Source: Mesostigma viride
Taxonomy: Eukaryota; Streptophyta; Mesostigmatophyceae; Mesostigmatales; Mesostigmataceae
Reading direction: 5' to 3'
Length of the DNA: 64,000 bases
Assembly: GCA_009746045.1 (NCBI GenBank)
Contig: RPFO01000253.1
Location: 3,965,832-4,029,831, forward strand
The translations under genes were made by a program, and so were the position numbers. The stretch's first letter is position 1; every line of letters starts with the position of its first letter. Shown here piece after piece: positions 11,407-22,400 of the stretch. The notes beneath the pieces were generated by a model that saw only the letters and a list, made by a program, of their open reading frames with translations, was not told the DNA's origin and did no database searches.

Positions 11407-11962
11407 GGGGGTGAGCACGTCGGTTTCTGTATTTTCTGTCTTTTCTGTCCCTTCCCTTGGTGCAGATGCATTTTCACCCGTGCCATTATGTCTTTCCTCC
11501 CCGCTCCTTCCGTCCACTGGTGACATTATGGATGCCCCCTCCGCTCCACGATGTATCGGATGCCCCCTCCACTGCACGGATGCCCTCACCTGCCATGTTC
11601 TCGCCTCGGGCACTTCACCCCCCCCTGGTGACACGCCGCCAAGGACATTCCTAGATGCTCGATGTGTGTACTGGATAATGTGCCCGGCCAATGTTCTGGT
11701 TGCCTGACATTCGGTTGTCCATGTCCCACCTGCCGAACACCCAGTACTATGGCCCATTTCCCCTACTGACGTTACTCGCCTGCCACCTGCGCTGCACGCT
11801 GCCCCCCCCTGATCGCCCCCGTCCACCCCCTTCCACCCCCGCCTGCCACCTTCCCACCTGCCCTCGTCCCCGACTGCCCCCCCCGTGGCCCCCCTTCCAC
11901 GCACGCACGCACTCACAAACATACATACATGCGCGCGCGTACACACACACACACGCTCCCAG

Positions 11963-12253
11963 TTTGCACGCTTCAACCTCCGCATCGATGGCCGCATGGG
12001 CGTCCGCCGCCAGATGGACGCCGTCGCTTCCATCCTGCGCGCGGCCGACGTGCCCCTATTCAACCACATCACGTCCATCCACGCCGACGACTGCCTGTTC
12101 GCCTTCCGCGTGCTCCTCGTGTCCTTCCGACGCGAGCTGACGCTAGCGGAATCGCTCGTCCTCTGGGAGGTGGTCTGGGCGGTGGACTTCGAGCACCTGG
12201 GCGGTCGATCGGCCCCGCGTGCATTCGAGAACGGGTTCAGCGCGGCCGTGTGA
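11963..12253 (+). CDS. RabGAP/TBC-domain exon (gene incomplete)
   Basis: An acceptor-like CAG at 11960-11962 is followed by an open frame of 96 codons. It contains FNLRIDGRMG, PLFNHITSIHADD, LFAFRVLLVSFRRELTL and LVLWEVVWAVDFEHL. This is the C-terminal part of a TBC (Tre-2/Bub2/Cdc16) domain of the Gyp7/TBC1D15 type, which stimulates GTP hydrolysis by Rab proteins. The N-terminal TBC half with the catalytic arginine and glutamine fingers is not found nearby. The frame reads to a TGA at 12251, but the real gene may splice out earlier, for example at a GT after LWEVVW. A LINE fragment begins about 180 bp downstream. It could be a live gene with distant exons or a stranded fragment. Confidence 0.6.
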   Translation, partial: FARFNLRIDGRMGVRRQMDAVASILRAADVPLFNHITSIHADDCLFAFRVLLVSFRRELTLAESLVLWEVVWAVDFEHLGGRSAPRAFENGFSAAV

Positions 12254-12429
12254 TGTGACCGTGCGAGCACCGTCGACAGTCCGCCTGCCCAGACCAGCTC
12301 CTTCAACATCATCTGGACAGGTGCTCCTCACAGGCGCACGTGTACATGACTAAAAATGCTAGGCATCAGCTGGTATAGTGCCCGCAGTATGCGGGCATGT
12401 ACAAGGCCACTGTAAAACTATTCTGCACT

Positions 12430-12640
12430 ACTCGTGCTGTCTCCCCCCTAGGCAGGGGCGTCGGAAGTCGCTGGGGCCGCGGTGGTCGAGGGGGTCGCGT
12501 GCCAGGGCTTGTGGCCGACGTGGATGGCCGCCCCCTTCAAGTACACCGCCAGGCCCGCCTTGGTCTGCCGGATGTGGCTGAGTATGCGGATGGGTATTTT
12601 CGGATTTGGGTTCTGGTCCGGCTATGAACGGAGGGCGGGC
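12430..12640 (-). mobile_element. LINE ORF1 C-terminal fragment
   Basis: On the minus strand the sequence encodes a diverged ORF1 end (GVYLKGAAIHVGHKPWH…). It aligns with the ORF1 end at 34290-34410 and 36300-36415. It is shorter and more GC-rich than those copies and has no intact frame. Confidence 0.55.
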
Positions 12641-12644
12641 CGGC

Positions 12645-12765
12645 CTGTAAGTTAGTAAGTACTTGCGTGTCATGCGCAAAGGCATGCCACGGAGCACTAT
12701 GCTAATCTCATTAGTAAAATTATTACACAATTGTTTAAACAAATTATCGTCTGCCTCATCCCCCA
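12645..12765 (+). repeat. Interspersed segment shared with 43497-43615
   Basis: Shares GTAAGTA…CATGCGCAAAGGCATG, CACGGAG(C/T)ACTATGCTAATCTCATTAG and a TTTAAACAAAT(TAT)ATCGTCTGC block with the later copy, in the same orientation. In both places it adjoins LINE ORF1-related sequence. Confidence 0.6.
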
Positions 12766-12889
12766 ACCCTCAAGCACTGGATGGGGATGCAATCCTCCTC
12801 CGAGCTGTCCTATAATGTAACAGCAGACGAGGCGGTGTATAGTGTAGCGGCTATCCTCAGGACCAGTAACCTCCACCGGTCTGCGGACT

Positions 12890-13480
12890 TCCTCACTGGC
12901 CAGCAACGGGCCGCGGGGCCCGTGGGGTGACAACAGGAGCATGCCCGTCGGGAAGGTGCTTATCGCAGATGGCAGCCCATTTCTCCTTGTCAATCACGCG
13001 GGCGCGGAGCACGGATAATCCCATAAGCCCTTGCATTTTCAAGCAATTGCGTCGTATAGGTCCGGGTCGCGCCGCGCCGGTGCCCGTCGCGCGCAAGTTT
13101 GCCAGTGGGTTGCGATGGGGCAAGTGGACCCTGCCATAGGATGAGGCGTCTACCCGGTTGGCCCGTCTTAAGCCCCCCCCCGGCAGGGCCCCCACCGGTA
13201 TTGACCTGGTCTGTGCGGGCAAGATGGCCGCGGGTGTATAACCGCACATACGAGAGCCACCAACAACCCACGCGAGCCTGGCTGGTATGATGGGGTGGGC
13301 CAGCGGTGCCACTTGAAATGGGCTGGCGGCCGTGGTCGTGGTTTACCACGCTCGTTACATGGCATGAGCCTGATGGCTTGCGTGGCCGCGCTAGTGGGTC
13401 TATACCTTTGGGCTTGTTTCTGGCCGTGTATGAGGCGCAGTTGCTGTGGATGCGCCAAAATAAGTCAGGCAATTGCCGGC
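12890..13480 (-). mobile_element. Decayed LINE reverse-transcriptase C-terminal region
   Basis: Minus frames carry GHLARTDQVNTGGG…, an RRLILW-type segment, and DKEKWAAICDKH. The same GHLARTDQVDT motif occurs in the LINE tail at 36861-37121. Pieces lie in different frames, so it is a frameshifted relic. Confidence 0.55.
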
Positions 13481-13731
13481 TGATTGAAAGAGCATGTCAA
13501 GCCCGTCCGGACGTAGTCGTGTAAAATAAAAACTCTCCGAACCAAGTGCGTCGTGTATAGATATTTTCCTCGTATAATCGATCATATGCTGTCAGCGCTA
13601 CGTAAATCAAAATTGGTGGATTAAATAAATCGTTCCCGTAGGGAGGCAAACATCCACAGATGTCTCACGTCATGGCCTCGTCCACAATGGGCCTTGTCCA
13701 TCCTCCGCATCCAAAGCACGGAGAGGCCTAG

Positions 13732-13754
13732 GCCCCCCCCCCCCCCCCCCCCCC
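13732..13754 (+). repeat. Poly-C run
   Basis: Over twenty C residues. The surroundings at 13590-14100 hold no recognised gene. Confidence 0.9.
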
Positions 13755-14317
13755 GTGCCCCCCCCGCTAGCTGTTCTGTGAATGTGCGGGCCTTGCGGCG
13801 TCTGACATCACGGGGCTCGGCCCACGTCAGGGGCCAAGGATAGCCATGTCTTATGCACTTCGTGTGGCCCAGCTGGCCACCTTCTTTACGCTAGCTCTCT
13901 CTACCCTGCCACGTAGAATCCCTGCCCCTGGTCCATACCCTTCCCTCATGCACATGTGCTGGATTGAGACAAACATTGACCTGGATGCATGCGATTATCC
14001 ATCGCAAAAGAAATCACACACACTCTGGCTGCCATGCATGGGCGGTTGGAACGATCTCTGTGCTAGCCCGTCCTGACCGCATCAGGTTTAGATAACGTTA
14101 CAGTTATCGCTGCGGCGGCGCCGCGTGCATCTCGCCAATGCGCCGACCGCTTGCCGAAGACTGCACATGTCCGGCAAAACAGCACTGCCTGCGCGCCGTG
14201 ACGCTTTCTGGTAGACTGAATGCGCGCCCGGCGTGCATCTGCGTCCCGCACGCGCATTCCCGTCTGGAGGGGGCGCATGTGCGTGGGAGGGGCCGCTAGT
14301 AAATAACACGCGTGGGA

Positions 14318-15167
14318 TCACCCCCTGCCCCCGATGTACACCATGCCGGGACGAGCGTGCTGCACACAGTACTGGGCAAGCGCCGCGCCGTCATATCCAA
14401 ATGTTGGGAGGACAGTGCACCCTCCGTGGAAGCAACGTAGGGGCGGGGGCTGGGGACGGGGCGGGGCCGCCACACGCACCATTTCGGGAGCTCGGTGAGC
14501 CTCACAGTACTGGGCAAGCGCCGCGCCGTCATATCCGAATGTTGGGAGGACATTGCACCCTCCGTGGAAGCAACGTAGGGGCGGGGGCTGGGGACGGGGC
14601 GGGGCCGCCACACGCACCATTTCGGGAGCTCGGTGAGCCTCACAGGACGAGGCGACCGCCGCGCCGTCATAGCCGAATGTTGGGAGGACAGTGCACCCTC
14701 CGTGGAAGCAACGTAGGGGCGGGGGCTGGGGACGGGGTGGGGCCGCCACACGCACCATTTCGGGAGCTCGGTGAGCCTCACAGGACGAGGCGACCACGCT
14801 GACACCGCGGAAGGCTGGGCGGACTACGCAATCAGGGTTGTCACAGTACGTGTGATCGTACGTAACGGGGACGGGGCATGAGACGGGGCCTGCCCGCCAC
14901 CCGCACCATGCCGGGGCGGGCGTGCCTGATACAGAGCTCGGCGGCCACCGCGCCCTCGCCGGCGAAGCTCGCGCGTACGTCGCACCCTGGGTGGGCACAC
15001 TGTCGGGGACGGCGTGCCATCGCCGACGTCGTCGGGATACGTCGTCTGACCGGCACCTGCGGGCGAGTCGTGGAGCAAGGGCCATGGCAACGGCGACGCA
15101 GTGGCAGAAGATGGCGAAGAGTCAGGCCAGCAAGGCTTCGTGAGCAAGAAGGGGAGAGTTGAGCCAT
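14318..15167 (-). CDS. EsV-1-7-type cysteine-repeat protein, frameshifted
   Basis: Minus strand. Five repeats follow the pattern C-x4-C-x15/16-C-x2-H, for example CFHGGC…YCEAH, each followed by (A/R)PxMVRVA and a Pro-rich linker. This is the signature of EsV-1-7 repeats, known from brown-algal IMM-type proteins, phaeoviruses and some other algae; their molecular role is uncertain. Repeat 1 (CAHPGC…LCIRH) is in the frame opened by ATG 15167 or 15020. Repeats 2-5 are in a second frame ending at 14318. The frame change falls between about 14860 and 14905, within the first linker. No plausible intron fits there, so either the gene is broken or the base calls are wrong. Repeats 3-5 are encoded by nearly identical 138-bp units. 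Confidence 0.65.
14365..14820 (-). repeat. 138-bp tandem repeat encoding EsV-1-7 units
   Basis: Unit boundaries at 14365, 14503, 14641 and 14779 are exactly 138 bp apart, giving 46 codons per unit. Identity is very high, so amplification was recent and kept the reading frame. Confidence 0.9.
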
Positions 15168-15281
15168 CCGTCAGAAAACATCGGACGAGATTGTTCACCT
15201 GCGGTCTAGATGTATCACTGCCTCGCTGAAACGGCTACAAGGACCCGACGGCACCTCGTCTGATCAACGCGGGCGATCACG

Positions 15282-15291
15282 CAATGTATAT
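15282..15291 (-). promoter_or_regulatory. TATA-like element upstream of the EsV-1-7 gene
   Basis: TTATATACAT on the minus strand lies about 120 bp 5' of ATG 15167, a plausible core-promoter position. Evidence is limited to sequence and spacing. Confidence 0.25.
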
Positions 15292-15768
15292 AAGAACGAC
15301 CCCGTCGGCGATGGCGAGACGCGCGAGTCCGGCCGCCGCCACGGGCGACGCACCATCCATATGAGGACAGTTGCTCGGGTCCAGTTCTGGCGGGAGTTTT
15401 TTACGAGAATGCGGACTGTCAACGGCGGCACCGACTCCGCAGAGCTTCGCACGTGGACTGTCGTTTCTGAGGGTGCCCATTGCCTCTGTCGGGCGTTGAC
15501 GAGCGGGCCAGAGGGGGGCGGGGCTGCCAGAAGAAGGCATGCACGGTCTCGAGGGGACGGCATCGCGCTGCGAACTTTAAGGCAGGGAAAGGCGCCGACG
15601 CAGGCCTTCTCGATGACCGTGAACATCCGTCGCGCGTTGAACAAGTTTTGTTCGACATGCGTCCTCAGGCGGGACATGGCTTGGAGGCGGGAGCCAATTT
15701 TCGGAAGAACCGTTAGGTTCGCCAGAATTAAGCATATGTGTACGACGGTTTTGGCATCCGCCGCCGTA

Positions 15769-16232
15769 GTGGTTACAATATATGTACGCGTAATTATGTA
15801 CGAATCGACCTCGTACAGGCCCAAAAAAACCCTCTTCCGGGCCTCGTACACCTCAAAATTAGGTACCACCAGCGCAGCGCGGCGCAGACCTTAAAGCCTA
15901 GCTACCCGTGGCGCGGCGCCCGGAGGGAGTTTTCGCGCGCAAACTTCGTTTGATCTGCGTTGATATGTGGGTAGGTGCCTCGTTTTTATTTATCCCATAC
16001 ACCATCACAATATACCCGCCCGCTGGCATTCAGTTAGCTAAATGGCTACTACCTAGTACCTACATGCAGTTCAGTCAAACTGAACTGAACTACCTACTAC
16101 TCGCGCACCCTTGAATATACCCTGACATTATACGTACGTACAGTAAAAATAATTCCCAAAAGTTCTCGTACACGTAACAAAAATTCCTAAAAGTATTCGT
16201 ACGATAATTACGCGTACATATATTGTAACCAC
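15769..16232. mobile_element. MITE with ~37-bp TIRs and TA target duplication
   Basis: The left end reads GTGGTTACAATATATGTACG. The right end is its reverse complement. The match is perfect over 29 bp, continuing after a one-base indel to about 37 bp. TA flanks both sides (15767-15768 and 16233-16234), as in Tc1/mariner-type insertions. The 464-bp interior has no transposase and is rich in CGTACG-type motifs. Confidence 0.7.
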
Positions 16233-16239
16233 TACGTAT

Positions 16240-18235
16240 ATTTTCGCGCCCATATTCTCCCCACCATGCAGAAGGCCGTCGACGCCGTACCTAAATGACC
16301 CTGTCCATACTTCTAGCACGCACCTTGGTTCTACCCTGGTCTTACCAGTACAGTACAGGTCACTGTACAAGTCATGTACATACGGTACTTACTCAAGGCG
16401 TAAGACCTTCTTACAGTAAATGATTATCCTGGACTGATGATGACAATTTCTAGGCTGAACTGGGCTTTTGGTTATTTGTGGGCTGTAGCATAATCATCTA
16501 CCTTGGTTGACCCGCATTACGGTGACATGGAAATAAACAACACCCGTTTCCCCGGACATTATGCTGGACTGTAGCGTGGACTGTGGAGACGGATCCTTCT
16601 GCGGCCCTTCAGGAAAGCTCGGTTTTCCCCGCAGCAGCTCGGTTTTCCAGGTTACAAATGGGTTACATCTAACTGAACAAGGATAGGTTTACAAAAGGAA
16701 TGCTCGGTTTTCCGTCTAATAATACTGGCTCAAAGTAGCCAGCTTTCCCCATTCGCGCAGGTTTCCTTGAATCCGGCTTGTTAGTTGTTGCCTTGTTGGT
16801 TGCGCCAACGGCCGTCATCCCCATGGCTCTCTGTGTATGGCGTCAGACGGAAATGGCTTGATAGTGGATAGTGGGTTGGTCAATGGTAACAGATTCCGGG
16901 GGATACCATCAAATAACGTAATTTTAACGCGAAAGGATATTGATTTACTTGGCACGGCTGGCCATTGCTACGTGTAATTGAGTGGTTAAGAACTCTTTCC
17001 GGGTTCACGTCACTGATGTGGGCGCATGCGCAAACGCAGGCTGTTTCCATACTTCGCCGCTGCCAGTCGACTATACTGGGGTTGTGCAGCTATTACTATA
17101 TATGACAAGGCAGTTGGACCGTGCAATTAAGGCGAGGGTCCCATGCCTGACCCATAACATGGAATAACATTCAAAGCTGGTCTGGGGCTACCCAGGGGAT
17201 GCCATGATTTTGGCATGTAGATGATACTGTAGGACGTGTGGGGGGCTCATCCCACCCACCGAGGGGGTATATACCCCTTGCAGTGACCGAACCGGCACAA
17301 CGTAATTAACGGACAAAATACGCTACTTTAGGGGGATGTTCCCGAGGACAACGGGGGAAACATTACACATGTTTAATTATATTCCCACATATTATCGTAC
17401 TACAGTGAGGTTGCCTACTGTAACAGTGTTTTCTGTAACACTAGCCTACCGGAATGGAGCCCCGGAATGATGAGTATCATTAACGTTATAAGTTCTGGCC
17501 TTCAAAAAATCAAATCAATTACACGTATTAATTTCAGGCATAGGGAGATCGACAAGTAATGCCACAAAATTTGAGCTCATTCGGACTACAACGGCGCTAA
17601 AAATGTGGAAGATAATACCACCTGTGTGCGTTAGCCACCTGACCATACCAGAGATGCCTGGCAAGCTCATTCATCATCGCTATCGCAGCCCGCCCTCCTC
17701 ACCGGTGGTGCCATTCATGAAGATTCTGCCAGACTGTCTCATGAATTGTTGTTAAGTGAGACAACTGTTATATTCAGTGTGATGGGGGAATCCTACCCTT
17801 GGATTCCGTGATGCTGATTGGTTCAATGTCATACCGCCGACAAGCACTATGGCAGCATTTAGCGCAGCATTGCATGGGTCGCTATTGCTGGCACGTTGGT
17901 TGTCATCACAGTTATCATGATCTGGTATAGTATAATTAAAGTTTGAGACCTTTTTCCATCCCAAAAGCTGGCGCCCTGCTCCCCCTCCATTTATCGTTCA
18001 ACAGTCGTGGACGTGGAAATAAAACGTGTGTCTAAGGCCGTTAGACTGTTGAGCATCATCAACAATTAACATTTCTCTGGTATATGATACGTCACTAATC
18101 CTTCAAGAACGCAACCCAGATATAAAGATCTTCTTTACTAGCTTAGATCCTGCATGTGGTGTGGACCACTAGGCATGATGAAATGGATCATTTTTACACT
18201 GGTGAGGGAAACGGTGAAGAAAATATATAGCCTAT
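16240..18235. other. Two-kb interval without a supported gene
   Basis: Only short open frames, none recognisable. A box-A-like GAGTGGTTAAG at 16979-16989 is followed by GGGTTCACG, but the spacing is too short for a tRNA. Confidence 0.3.
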
Positions 18236-18860
18236 TATCAAGGAGACAACCAGCGCAGGCCGGAAATCGGGAGAATCAAGACCATGGTAGCTCGAGCCTG
18301 CCGTTATCTTGTCCGTGTGTTCGAGTCGTTCAGGATGATGAATATGAATGGTGATGGAAATGTGTATAGCCTTGTGCATTGAAATTATGGCTGGCTTACG
18401 TGTAGAGCCATTCCATCCCATGTTCCCCTCCCACTGAGGACTTATGCTCACGTGACGCAGTCACGTGTCTAGTAATTAATTAATTAATTACGTGTGGAGC
18501 GACTAGATGACCTAGACGGTGGGGCCGGAAACAGCATGCTTGATCAGGGCGTGTGTTTCGAGCCTAACTGGCCGGGAGTGTCTAGATAGTGGTGAGCACC
18601 ATTGCTGCAATCGCTCTCCCACCATTTACGAGGAAATACCCGCAAATGGAAAACCACTGAAAAGGTCTAGCTAGTCAGTCATTACGTTAGCCATGCCATG
18701 ATTCCAAACGTCCAAGAACTGCACACGGTGCAAAGGCAAAATTAAATCCAGAGGACAGCACTTTCAAATGTGCGGCGGGAACCAAAACGGCCCGCGTATG
18801 CCGGAAAACATCGTGTTGCTACAGCGACGCGAGGGTGTGGACAACGAATCCAGTGCCAAG
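18236..18860 (+). repeat. Interspersed repeat R1 with nested LINE tail
   Basis: Starts TATCAAGGAGACAACC and ends near GAATCCAGTGCCAAG, matching the copy at 32452-32978 over its whole length. It is interrupted by a 79-bp retroinsertion at 18409-18487. R1 may be a SINE: TGGTAGCTCGAGCC and GTGTTCGAGTC loosely resemble Pol III boxes A and B about 33 bp apart. That reading is speculative. Confidence 0.75.
18396..18500 (+). mobile_element. 79-bp LINE 3' tail inserted in R1, with target duplication
   Basis: The insert 18409-18487 is the 3' end of the LINE family seen at 42310-42643 (CCATCCCATGTTCCCCTCCC…CACGTGACGCAGTCACGTG, then TTAATTAA). It is flanked by TTACGTGTAGAGC (18396-18408) and TTACGTGTGGAGC (18488-18500), a 13-bp target duplication with one difference. 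Other R1 copies show the empty site. Confidence 0.8.
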
Positions 18861-19493
18861 CTCGGAACGGCCGCAAAGGAGATCTGGCACCACAGGGTTC
18901 AGATGTGCGGAGATACTACGCGATCCAGCCGGTCCACGACCTGCATGTTTGTAGACCTTGCGCCAAGGGGCCGGCAGCACCGAACAGTTGTGGGTGACGT
19001 TGCAAAAAACACCGGACTTGACGGAGCACAATGTCTCGGTCATAGTCTTTGACCAACAAACGATGCAAGAGTTCAACAAGAGTCGTGACGCAGGCTGCTT
19101 GGAAAATGGCTATGATTTCTAGGCGCCTGCCTGCAATACAGCACCTGCCTACATTGTGCACAGCTCGTGGGTCGCTGAAAGAATTACATGGCTACAGTAG
19201 CACACGTGAATGATAGCTTTTTGTGCACACCCCACCAGCCAGGTCTCCATGCGGTTGACGTCCTCGCCAAGCGTGCGCACAGGAAAACCTCTCTATAGAC
19301 AGTGCTGCATTATTTCTCATTTTAAATGCCAGTGCGAGGCCACCTGTATGCGAAATAGCTGAAAATTCTTCGCTCAAGCCTTGACAAGCAGCATTGCCCA
19401 GCAGATTGTGAAGGGGTTGATATCCATGGGAAGGCCATTCCGATAGATGTGCATGGACGCGCAAACCAGCGGTGCGAAAAACACTCCGCTTGG

Positions 19494-22400
19494 ATGCCGA
19501 TGCTGTTGCATAACCGGCCCCACGGGATCACCGTGCGGGAAGTAAACCCCGATCTTCCCCGGACAGATCCACAAACCCCTCGCGTTCACGAAGGGCCGTA
19601 TTCAAGGCATCGCAAGCTCGGATTGATAATTATGACTGCATTCCTGGTGGTTGTATTCATGGCATTGATGGCGTCAGTGCCCTACTTGGGCCGGGCCTCT
19701 GTCGTCAGTGACCACTGGGCTACAATGGACATGCCCCCCGGATATTCTGAAGGTAAATAAGCTTTGCTGCTCATGTATGCATTGCAGACGTGACTATCGG
19801 CCAATGTCCCTACTCCTGCACAGCGACCTGCTCAGTGCAAGAGTGGCCGGCAATTTTGTCTTGGCGAGCTTTGTCCAGCTCACTGCTTTCAATGAACACA
19901 CTAAATGGACCTGACTCGCTATAGTCCTGTTGATGAGATCACGCTTTATGATCGCCACACCGGTGAATAGCCCAGCCATTGGTGACCCCGTGGAGTATGT
20001 TTGTCTAATGAGAATGCCATGTGTCCTGCCTGTTATCTTTGGTCAACATGTCCTGTCCAATCTGCCAGAATTGCCGCAGCGTTTACCTAAATAACTCTCC
20101 CTCGACCCGTCGGTATGCGCTCCAACCTTTCCTTTCCCCACCTCCTGCCCTCACTCGCCCTCTCAACATCTTTGCTATGTCGTCTTCCCCATGCTCAAAC
20201 CCTCCTCCCTGCTCACTCCTGCCCCCGCTTGCCCCCTCTAGCGATGTTACTTCTGCCATTTTCCATTCCAAGCCTTTTGGATTCTCACATCCTGCACTCA
20301 CACATATGATCTTGCTTCTGGAATTTCCCCTCCGTCCGTCCCTTTCATTCCCGACCTCCTGCCCCCCCACACCCTCTCTACAACATTTTTCCTGTTCTCT
20401 CCCCATTTTCAACCCTTTTCCTTCCTCACCTCCTGCCACCGCACGCAACTCCTCCCTGGCTCTCTATTTTGCCTCTGTCGCTTCCCCAGTTAAAGCCCCT
20501 TCCTCTCTAGGCCCTCACCCCCTGCCCCTCCTTGCCCTCTTGACAATGTTCCCTGTGTACAACTTGTCACTTCCCCAGACAACTCCTTTGCGGCGACGCC
20601 GCATGCCATCGCGCCAGCCATCGGTGTGGGCCGAGTGGTGGCCATCGGGGACCTTCACGGGGACCTGCACAACACGCTGGGTAGCCTACAGCTGGCGTAC
20701 GTCACCCTCCACGCATCCCAAGCAGCAACACTAGCAGTCTAGCGCGCAATGTAATAATGCCCTGCAACACAACACAGGACATGCGTCCCAAAGAGCTACA
20801 ACACAACACATGCATCCCAATTAGCTACTATACCATCTGTAGGGTACCCCCACAGTGGCTGCGACACACTTGCTAGTGTATACTTATATACTTACTGCTT
20901 ACATACTACGATCCTTAGATGTCATAGTGTCTCTAGGAGAGACACAGGTGTCGCCCTAACTGTCAACTCCCGCCCTCCTCCCCTTGCCAGTGTGCAAGTG
21001 ATTCAGGGCACCACAGCAAGCGTTGATCAATTGCTCATCCACCTGCCCTGCCTCCTCATTACTATCGTTCATGCCAAAAGTTGCACGCACCTGTTGTGTG
21101 CGTGCTGGTGAATGCCATCCCGACCAAGGCCATGTTCAAAAGAGCTTAGGATGCGTAGAGGTTAACTTGACTGCAATTAACGACGCGCCTGCTCTGGATT
21201 ACATATGTCTGTTTTGGTGGGGGGTGGGTGGGGGGGTGGGGGGGGGGGGGGTGGGGCGGGTCTTTGGAAGCATCACCGCGTAATGAGGCAGGATGCCTTC
21301 ATGCAATGATTCAGTTGGACAACTGTCCACCCCCCTCTCGACCAAGTACGATGAATGTGGATCAGACGGTGAGGACAGGGAGGACAGGGAGGACAGGGAG
21401 GACAGGGAATGTGGATCGGATCATCTTCCGTGGCCTTGACCTGCGAAAATGCGTCCGCGCAACCCCACCCACCCAACCACCACCACCACTGCATCCTCAT
21501 TTATTTGATGTTGTAGCCTGTGTGTTAGTAGCCCCATGACTGATGCTCACATGACGGATGCAAGTCAAGAAGCCGGCGTATCGAACCCCCTCAAGTGATC
21601 ACGGTCAAAGGTCAGGAAGCATATTTGTAAATCTTGTTTCCCCCCTGCGACTTGCTATTGTGTTCCGCCTCATCCCTGCTTATCACGGCCGCGGGCTGAT
21701 CCACTCGACGCACCAAGCATTCAATTGCACCTGTTTCCTCCACGCGCCTTGTTGCTGTGTTTCCTCGCATCCCTGTGCACCATGGCAGCGGGCTGATCAA
21801 CTCCACACACCAGTGGGTGGGTGGCAGCGCTACGCTGGTCCAGACAGGTAGGTGGCGGCTGCGCGCATGTAACCTAGGAGACGTGTTGCCTAGAGACAGA
21901 CACGTAGCATGTGACAAAGGCACGTTACCTAGAGACATGTTGCCTAGAAAAAACGTTTTTTGGGGAGCGCTTACGAAGTTTCTCCGCGGTCACTTGCGAG
22001 TGACTGCGTGCCATGCCAGGTTCAGTTTGTTGCCCCTCCCTGTGAGTTGCCAGGCATGAAAGGGCAGGTGTCAGTGCAAGAGGGGCCCCATCGCGTCACT
22101 GTTTTTGCTGGATATGTGGCTACACAAATGTCATGAGACGGGCAGACGTTTGTTAAGGTAGTCTGACGAGTTCCTACCTTGGAGTTCCCCTTTCAGCACA
22201 AAGTGGGGGGGTTGGGGTTTCATTTTGGGTTTCGGGGATGCTTTGAGCGTTCCTGTCTAAACCGTGTCGAGGATGTCGGAGCTCAAGAGAGACACACGAG
22301 AATGAGGACGCCGAGTTTGTAGGGCCGTCTCCGCAGTCCCAAGGATGGGTCATTAAAAAGGACCGGCTGCTTGCGTGCTCTCAACGCGTGGCAGAGAGGG

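Noticed and set aside
10669-12312. 547-codon minus ORF and overlapping long plus ORFs
   Set aside because: They consist mostly of dipeptide repeats forced by the (GTGTGC)n array and are shadows of the TBC exon at their end.
15264-15869. 201-codon minus ORF
   Set aside because: It crosses the left end of the MITE at 15769 and has no domain; probably open by chance, apart from the small block shared with 9 kb.
16979-17015. Possible tRNA (GAGTGGTTAAG then GGGTTCACG)
   Set aside because: Boxes are too close together and no cloverleaf can be drawn.
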